Of a stretch of 64,000 bases of DNA, positions 60,771 to 64,000 are shown piece by piece (position 1 is the stretch's first letter; each line of letters opens with the position of its first letter). The stretch lies in NCBI GenBank assembly GCA_009692265.1, contig SHZM01000004.1, forward strand, positions 1 to 64,000, given 5' to 3'. This DNA comes from Gammaproteobacteria bacterium (lineage in GTDB: Bacteria > Pseudomonadota > Gammaproteobacteria > Ga0077536). The notes beneath the pieces were generated by a model. It ran no database searches. It was not told where the DNA came from and saw only the letters and a list, made by a program, of their open reading frames with translations. The translations under genes and the position numbers were made by a program.

Positions 60771-63080
60771 CTACAAGTTGCCGTATTTAGTGCGCAAACG
60801 TTGGCGCACGACTTCCGCGATCGTATTAAAGACAAAGGTGACGGCGAACAGCACCAGTGCCGCGAGGAATAAAATTCGATAATGGGTGCTGTTCACTTCG
60901 GATTCGGGCATTTCTACTGCGATATTGGCGGACAGTGCGCGGAAGCCCTGAAAGATATTCAGATCCATGATCGGGGTGTTGCCTGTCGACATCAACACAA
61001 TCATCGTCTCGCCCACGGCTCGCCCCAGCCCGATCATCACCGCGGAAAAGATTCCGGGGCTCGCGGTGAGTAACACCACGCGGGTCACGGTTTGCCAGGG
61101 CGTCGCGCCGAGCGCGAGCGAGCCGGTGGTGAGCTGTCGAGGGACGCCAAACACTGCGTCCTCGCTGATCGAATAGATATTCGGGATTACGGCAAAGCCC
61201 ATCGCGATCCCGACTACCAGGGAATTGCGCTGATCGTAGGTGATGCCCAGCTCCTGGGCGAGCCAGAGCGGCAGGTTGCCATCAAACCACCACTGCTCCA
61301 AGGGCTGGCTTACCGTCATCGCGATCCACAAAGTCGCGCAGATGACCGGAATTAACAGCAGGGTTTCGGTGCCGTCCGGGAGTCGCTGCTGGAAGGTGTC
61401 CGGTAGGCGCGACCAACACCACGCCGAAAAAAAGATCACGAACGGGAATAGGAATGTCGCGCCGAGTACGCCGATCAGATGAGTCTCGATCAGCGGTGCA
61501 AGCCACAGGCCAGCGAGGAAGCCCAAAATTACCGTCGGCAACGCGGCCATGATTTCGATCGAGGGTTTCACGATCATGCGCAGTCGGGATTGCATGAAAT
61601 AGGCGGTATAAATTGCACCGAAGATCGCAATCGGGATCGCAAAAAGCATCGCATAAAACGCTGCCTTGATCGTGCCGAAGGCCAGCGGTGTCAAACTGAA
61701 CTTCGGTTCAAAATCGCTACTCGCCGAGGACGACTGCCACAGATATTCGGGTTGCGCCCGCCCTTCGTACCACACCTTCCCCCACAGCGCTCGCCACGAC
61801 ACTTCTGGATGCTTGTTCGACACTTCGAAGGTATGCAAACGCTGCTCGTTATCGAGGATCGCCAACGCATCGGCGCGGGGTGCGATCGCCAACCCGCGCG
61901 GCCCGGCCACTAAGGTGGGTTTCACTAACAAGGTGCGCTTGGCGGTCGCATGAAAGATCCCGAGGTTGCCCTTCGCATCGAGCGCGATAAAGCCCTTGCG
62001 CGAATACTCCGGGGCTAGTTGCGTAATCGGGCCGGCGAGACTGCTGAACGTACGGACCCGTGTGAGTCGGTAGTTATTTTCGTTGTCGCGCACGGGAAAC
62101 CACTGTGTGATTCGGCCCTTGCTGTCACCGATCAATAACGAAATGCCGCTGCTCAGGAAGCTGGCGGCGGTTATGGTTGTGCCGGCGGGTACGACCCGGA
62201 GTTCTTCGACGATTTTCGGCGCGGTCTTATCGCGAATGTCGTAAAAGCTGATGTGCCCCTTTTTGGAGAGCAGGTACAGTTCATTTTGATCTATATCCAT
62301 TAAGGCATAGGCGATATCCGACGCCGCAACCGAAATCTCAACCTGGGTTTGTTCGAGACTTGATTCGTCGCCGAGCAGGGATTCAACCTTCGCGAGATGC
62401 GTTAGGTAAAGAGTGTGGCGATCGGTCAGCGCCGCAATCGTTGCCGTGCTGTCGTTCGCCTCCGCGGTAATCACGGTGATGGGCAACTCGCTTGGCGCGG
62501 CACGGATGGGGGTCGCGCCGAACGGAAAAATTACTTCAGGCTGAGTAATTCTTCGATTCTCGGTAAAGCTCACGTGATAGGCGGCGCGCGCCAATACGGC
62601 TTCGCCGGAGTCGAGTGCCAGTGTCAAGGTCTGCGAGCCATGGTTCGGAGCATTCAGCAGCGTGAGCCGCGCGCCGGCGGGGAGAAGATCGCCTGCACCA
62701 AGCTTCGTGCCATCACTGGTTTGGAAAAACCGATAACGCCCTTGGGCGCTCAGTGCGAAGCCGATGTCGGCGTACTCGTTCAGCGCAAGGTGAACGACGT
62801 CCGTGACGGGGAACTCGACTGTACTGCGAGGTGCCAGAGTTGCTCCGCGAAATAACGGCACCACGACCCATAACAGGAAGAAGAAGATCGTCACGATCGC
62901 GACGATGACGGTGACCCCTCCGATGGCCATCGTTGCGCCGAACAGGCGATCTTTGAGCATCCGGCGCCCACGGTGCTGCAATTCGGCCTTTCCGAGTGCG
63001 GATAAAAGGACGTCGGTCACTAAGGGTAGGCCTAATTTAGATTCTATTTCATTACGTGGCGCGAGGGCCGTCGCTCCCAA
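60771..63080 (-). CDS. pstC: Phosphate ABC transporter permease PstC (long form)
   Basis: GTIKAAFYAMLFAIPIAIFGAIYTAYFM...KPSIEIMAALPTVILGFLAGLWLAP...GAVGETMIVLM-type permease loop (GRAVGETMIVLMSTGNTP). Confidence 0.94.
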   Translation of the reverse strand: MGATALAPRNEIESKLGLPLVTDVLLSALGKAELQHRGRRMLKDRLFGATMAIGGVTVIVAIVTIFFFLLWVVVPLFRGATLAPRSTVEFPVTDVVHLALNEYADIGFALSAQGRYRFFQTSDGTKLGAGDLLPAGARLTLLNAPNHGSQTLTLALDSGEAVLARAAYHVSFTENRRITQPEVIFPFGATPIRAAPSELPITVITAEANDSTATIAALTDRHTLYLTHLAKVESLLGDESSLEQTQVEISVAASDIAYALMDIDQNELYLLSKKGHISFYDIRDKTAPKIVEELRVVPAGTTITAASFLSSGISLLIGDSKGRITQWFPVRDNENNYRLTRVRTFSSLAGPITQLAPEYSRKGFIALDAKGNLGIFHATAKRTLLVKPTLVAGPRGLAIAPRADALAILDNEQRLHTFEVSNKHPEVSWRALWGKVWYEGRAQPEYLWQSSSASSDFEPKFSLTPLAFGTIKAAFYAMLFAIPIAIFGAIYTAYFMQSRLRMIVKPSIEIMAALPTVILGFLAGLWLAPLIETHLIGVLGATFLFPFVIFFSAWCWSRLPDTFQQRLPDGTETLLLIPVICATLWIAMTVSQPLEQWWFDGNLPLWLAQELGITYDQRNSLVVGIAMGFAVIPNIYSISEDAVFGVPRQLTTGSLALGATPWQTVTRVVLLTASPGIFSAVMIGLGRAVGETMIVLMSTGNTPIMDLNIFQGFRALSANIAVEMPESEVNSTHYRILFLAALVLFAVTFVFNTIAEVVRQRLRTKYGNL

Positions 63081-63138
63081 GGAGCGCCATTATGAACAAA
63101 CGCTGGCCACGATGTCGCCGAGTCGCCCTCAGGGATGC

Positions 63139-63178
63139 GGAGACTCGAACCGCCCCGCTACAACCGGTTCGAGTCTCC
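63139..63178. promoter_or_regulatory. Perfect 14-bp inverted repeat in the pstS-pstC intergenic region
   Basis: GGAGACTCGAACCG - 12 nt - CGGTTCGAGTCTCC; no T-tract on the minus strand after the stem. Confidence 0.85.
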
Positions 63179-63192
63179 GGTAAGGCGCCCGA

Positions 63193-63996
63193 TTACGAAC
63201 CTATACTGCTGAGGTACTTTTCGGCAACTTTCACGGGTAACGGAATGTAGCCGTCCTTTATGACAGTGTTTTGACCAACTTTCGATAACACCATCCGAAT
63301 GAATTCCACTTCCAGGGGTGGGAGCGCTTGATTTGGTTGTTTGTTAACATAGATAAATAAGAATCTAGATAGCGGGTACTTACCTGATAGGGCGTTATCT
63401 TTGCTTGGCTCGACGAACTCGCCACCGGTCTTCTTTGCCAGCGGCACCATTTTGACCCCTGAAGTCCGGTAGCCCTCTCCCGAATAGCCGATGGCGTTGA
63501 TGGATTTCGTGATCCCTTGGACCACCGACGCCGACCCTGGTTGTTCGTTAACCGTATTCTTGTAGTCGCCCTTACACAGCGCGAACTCCTTGAAGTAGCC
63601 GTAGGTTCCGGACACCGAGTTACGGCCGAATAACTGAATATTCTGACTCGCGAGTTCGCCCGCGACCTCAAGGTCACCCCAGGTTGTCACGTCGCGGTCA
63701 TAACCACATAACCGCGTTGCGGAGAAGATCGCATCGACCTGCGGGATCGAAAGGCCTTGGAGTGGATTGTCCTTGTGGACAAAGATCGCTAAGGCATCAA
63801 CGGCAACGGGGATGGCGGTTGGTTTATAACCGTACTTCCCCTCGAACGACGTGACTTCTTCACTCTTCATTTGGCGGCTCATCGGACCGAGATTCGCGGT
63901 CCCCTCGGTCAGGGCCGGCGGCGCGGTACTGGAGCCGGCGGCTTGGATTTGGACATGCACATTCGGATAGAGCTTTTTGAATTCCTCAGCCCACAA
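63193..63996 (-). CDS. pstS: Phosphate-binding protein PstS, 5' part beyond the right edge
   Basis: [91 protein letters not shown]...[16 protein letters not shown]. Confidence 0.92.
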   Translation of the reverse strand: MWAEEFKKLYPNVHVQIQAAGSSTAPPALTEGTANLGPMSRQMKSEEVTSFEGKYGYKPTAIPVAVDALAIFVHKDNPLQGLSIPQVDAIFSATRLCGYDRDVTTWGDLEVAGELASQNIQLFGRNSVSGTYGYFKEFALCKGDYKNTVNEQPGSASVVQGITKSINAIGYSGEGYRTSGVKMVPLAKKTGGEFVEPSKDNALSGKYPLSRFLFIYVNKQPNQALPPLEVEFIRMVLSKVGQNTVIKDGYIPLPVKVAEKYLSSIGS

Positions 63997-64000
63997 GGTC

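Noticed and set aside
60771-63080. Unusually long PstC/PstA as novel fusions
   Set aside because: Long PstC and PstA forms with extra periplasmic regions are known in Pseudomonas-type proteobacteria.
63139-63178. Possible tRNA gene (T-arm-like GGTTCGAGTC)
   Set aside because: No acceptor, D-arm or anticodon-arm pairing could be built around it; better explained as a simple hairpin.
1-64000. CRISPR array
   Set aside because: No regularly spaced short direct repeats and no cas-like ORFs seen.
1-64000. Full reassignment of TAG to sense
   Set aside because: TAG ends several apparently normal genes (for example gloB at 15761-15763), and other lesions are frameshifts or deletions, so ordinary gene decay is simpler; only leaky suppression remains open.

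Overview
A 64 kb bacterial window, probably proteobacterial, that mixes intact catabolic genes with many decayed ones. Intact genes include three LLM-class flavin/F420-type oxidoreductases, amidohydrolases, two enoyl-CoA hydratases, an SDR, a BVMO-type monooxygenase, a CoA-transferase, a P450, a biotin-carrier/carboxyltransferase fusion and a complete pstSCAB-phoU operon on the minus strand (pstS is cut by the right edge). Many other genes carry frameshifts, in-frame stops or internal deletions. The candidates most worth following are: (1) a minus-strand cluster at 38.6-42.5 kb in which a flavin-dependent tryptophan-halogenase-like enzyme is fused to an N-terminal domain resembling a TOMM cyclodehydratase ThiF/E1-like partner with CxxC pairs, next to an Asp/Asn-hydroxylase-like and a second 2OG-Fe(II) oxygenase-like gene; this looks like an undescribed peptide-tailoring (RiPP-like) locus. 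(2) A Vsr / C5-methyltransferase / Eco29kI-like GIY-YIG restriction cassette with a multiply damaged methyltransferase and an in-frame TAG in the nuclease. (3) A toluene/isoprene-type diiron monooxygenase operon with a one-base frameshift in the alpha subunit and no visible reductase. (4) Recurrent in-frame TAG codons in unrelated genes. (5) A three-way gene chimera at 28.2-31.4 kb (hsdM / transposase / ATPase-TPR). (6) A deleted group II intron lying between two copies of a 55-bp hydrolase-gene segment. All calls come from reading the sequence and supplied ORFs; no database search was run. Sequencing or assembly error cannot be excluded for the single-base lesions.
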